Shown piece by piece: positions 4,557-5,617 of a DNA stretch of 5,617 bases. The DNA comes from Candidatus Geohydrothermomicrobium daggyaiense. GTDB lineage: Bacteria; Actinomycetota; Geothermincolia; Fen-727; JACVIW01. The position numbers were made by a program, and so were the translations under genes. How positions within the stretch are numbered: the first letter of the stretch is position 1; each line of letters begins with the position of its first letter. The notes under the pieces were generated by a model. It did not search any database and was not told the DNA's origin. It worked only from the letters and a program-made list of their open reading frames with translations. Location: the NCBI GenBank assembly GCA_015711695.1, contig JACVIW010000169.1, positions 1 through 5,617 of the forward strand. The letters are read 5' to 3'.

Positions 4557-5617
4557 CTAAGGCGCCAGGAAGTACTTCCTTAAACCGATTTCCAGAAGTC
4601 TGGCGACCTTCTCCCTGCAAGACTCATCTCCCAGAAGAGCGTCGTCCTCAGGATTCGTTATAAATCCAACTTTTACGCATACAACAGGCACAGATGACCA
4701 GTTAAATAAAGGAAAAAGCCCGCTCTTTTCCACACTTACAGGCTTTATGGGTGAATTCCGTTTGAACTCTTCGGCTATTATGATAGCCGCTTTCTTGCTC
4801 TCCCAGTATATGGGCTCTGTCCATGAATTTCGCTCAGGATAAACTATGACGCATCCCTTCTGGTTCTGGTTTGAAGAAGATGACATCTGAACGCTCAAGA
4901 GAATGTCGGCACCAGATTTAGAGGCTATTTCGGCTCTATCAATTCCCCCGAGCTGAACCGCCCCTGTTTCCCGCGTCATGATCACTTCAAATCTTTCTTT
5001 CTCAAGAAGGCTCTTTAGCCTGATCGAAATGTCCAGATTCAACAAATGCTCAGGGTTTCCGGTGGAAACCCCATTCTGGCTTACTTCCGGCAGTTTTCTT
5101 TCTTTCATGCCGGGATCAACCCAGTCGCCGTGAGGATCGCCCGGATTTGCCTGTTTGCCAGGATCTATGCATATTTTCGGCTTTCTTGAAGCATCTACAT
5201 CCAAACCTTTTATTGCCTTGCCGGAAGAACTGGAAAGATCCTGGAATTCTGCCCTTCCTTTCCTCCCTTTGCTCACGACAATTAAGATAACACGCCCCTT
5301 TTTTACCCGCCTCCCCGCTTGTGGCTTCTGAGAGACAACGATTCCCTCATCCATAGAGGGCTCATAAACCCATCCGGTTACCTCTGGTCTGAGCCCTGTT
5401 TCTCTGACTTTCTCCATCGCAGAGGAGAGCTGGAGGCTTGTTATGTCGGGAACGATTACCGTTGAGGAGGGAATCAAAACAACTACAACAGTAATAGCGC
5501 CTGCGAGAAGAACCGCAATGCATAAAACGACCAATAAGGGCTTAAAATTTATCCTTTTCTTGTGAAACGGCACGCCGGATGGAGGAATCCAGGCTTCCAC
5601 GGCATCTGGAGCGAGGT
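4557..5617 (-). CDS. Membrane-anchored PASTA + degenerate amidase_3 protein (pseudo-amidase), 5'-partial
   Basis: Numbering is from the GTG at 5600. A positive stretch (HKKRINFK, 13-20) precedes one transmembrane segment (about 21-43), so the rest should lie outside the membrane. One PASTA domain follows (about 46-112: IVPDIT...GIVVSQKPQAG...VSKG); PASTA modules bind muropeptides or beta-lactams in other proteins. After a Ser/Lys-rich linker comes an N-acetylmuramoyl-L-alanine amidase (amidase_3) fold, 141-345: ICIDPG (143-148), VSTGNPEHLLNLDI (178-191), VIMTRE (206-211), GADILLSV (230-237), VGFITN (311-316). Three active-site positions are changed: the zinc His of DPGH is K149, the zinc His of SIHAN is Q238, and the catalytic Glu of VE-GF-N is K310. 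Only the zinc Glu (E184) remains. The frame is intact, so this is likely a pseudoenzyme, not a decayed gene. No Shine-Dalgarno precedes GTG 5600 and the frame stays open to the edge, so the true start is probably outside the window. Confidence 0.85.
   Translation of the reverse strand, partial: LAPDAVEAWIPPSGVPFHKKRINFKPLLVVLCIAVLLAGAITVVVVLIPSSTVIVPDITSLQLSSAMEKVRETGLRPEVTGWVYEPSMDEGIVVSQKPQAGRRVKKGRVILIVVSKGRKGRAEFQDLSSSSGKAIKGLDVDASRKPKICIDPGKQANPGDPHGDWVDPGMKERKLPEVSQNGVSTGNPEHLLNLDISIRLKSLLEKERFEVIMTRETGAVQLGGIDRAEIASKSGADILLSVQMSSSSNQNQKGCVIVYPERNSWTEPIYWESKKAAIIIAEEFKRNSPIKPVSVEKSGLFPLFNWSSVPVVCVKVGFITNPEDDALLGDESCREKVARLLEIGLRKYFLAP
4567..4580. repeat. Perfect 14-bp palindrome at the convergent gene ends
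   Basis: AGGAAGTACTTCCT is its own reverse complement and lies inside the last codons of the amidase-like gene, next to a second 6-bp palindrome (GGCGCC, 4561-4566). The gap between the convergent stops is only 32 bp and has no classic terminator, so this could contribute to termination of the GH1 transcript. It could equally be a chance coding sequence. Confidence 0.4.

Noticed and set aside
4557..5600. Amidase-like gene as a decaying pseudogene
   Set aside because: The frame is uninterrupted, and the PASTA domain, membrane segment and amidase fold motifs outside the active site are well kept. The active-site changes look like domain repurposing instead.

Overview
The window reads as a piece of a mid-GC, monoderm-type bacterial genome. 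It has Shine-Dalgarno-led genes, an E. coli-type class I aldolase, and a membrane-anchored protein with a PASTA domain and an amidase-like domain. PASTA modules and this subtype of amidase domain (IDPG-Q..., VSTG-PE--LNLDI) are typical of Gram-positive and actinobacterial lineages. I suspect a deep-branching, uncultivated Actinomycetota-like bacterium, but this is inference and cannot be settled from four genes.

Layout. Bases 1-567 carry no gene I believe in. They hold two identical 127-bp copies of a fold-back repeat with a 207-bp period, each containing a segment laid out like the 3' part of a tRNA. Two REP-like palindromes built on a shared 14-base arm follow, one of them trailed by seven T. 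Then come a possible promoter and the leader of fbaB. Bases 568-1638 (+) encode a class I fructose-bisphosphate aldolase. A 168-bp AT-rich gap with a 9-bp inverted repeat separates it from a convergent PIG-L/LmbE-type deacetylase (1807-2607, -). A gap of about 350 bp (2608-2955) with weak divergent promoter candidates leads to a GH1 glycosidase (2956-4524, +). Only 32 bp after its stop, the stop of a convergent gene begins. That gene (4557 to the window edge, -) encodes a transmembrane segment, one PASTA domain and an amidase_3-fold domain.

How the genes fit together. The aldolase (glycolysis/gluconeogenesis), the GH1 enzyme (release of sugars from beta-glycosides) and the deacetylase (N-deacetylation of an amino sugar or similar) all touch carbohydrate metabolism. 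However, they are on alternating strands, so they do not form an operon, and any functional link is inferred. The amidase-like gene belongs to cell-wall biology.

The most interesting observation is that the amidase-like protein is an intact open frame whose fold signatures are clear, yet three of the four residues expected for zinc binding and catalysis are replaced (His to Lys, His to Gln, Glu to Lys). It is best read as a membrane-anchored pseudo-amidase coupled to a PASTA domain, possibly a wall-sensing or regulatory protein. The second point of interest is the repeat region at the left edge.
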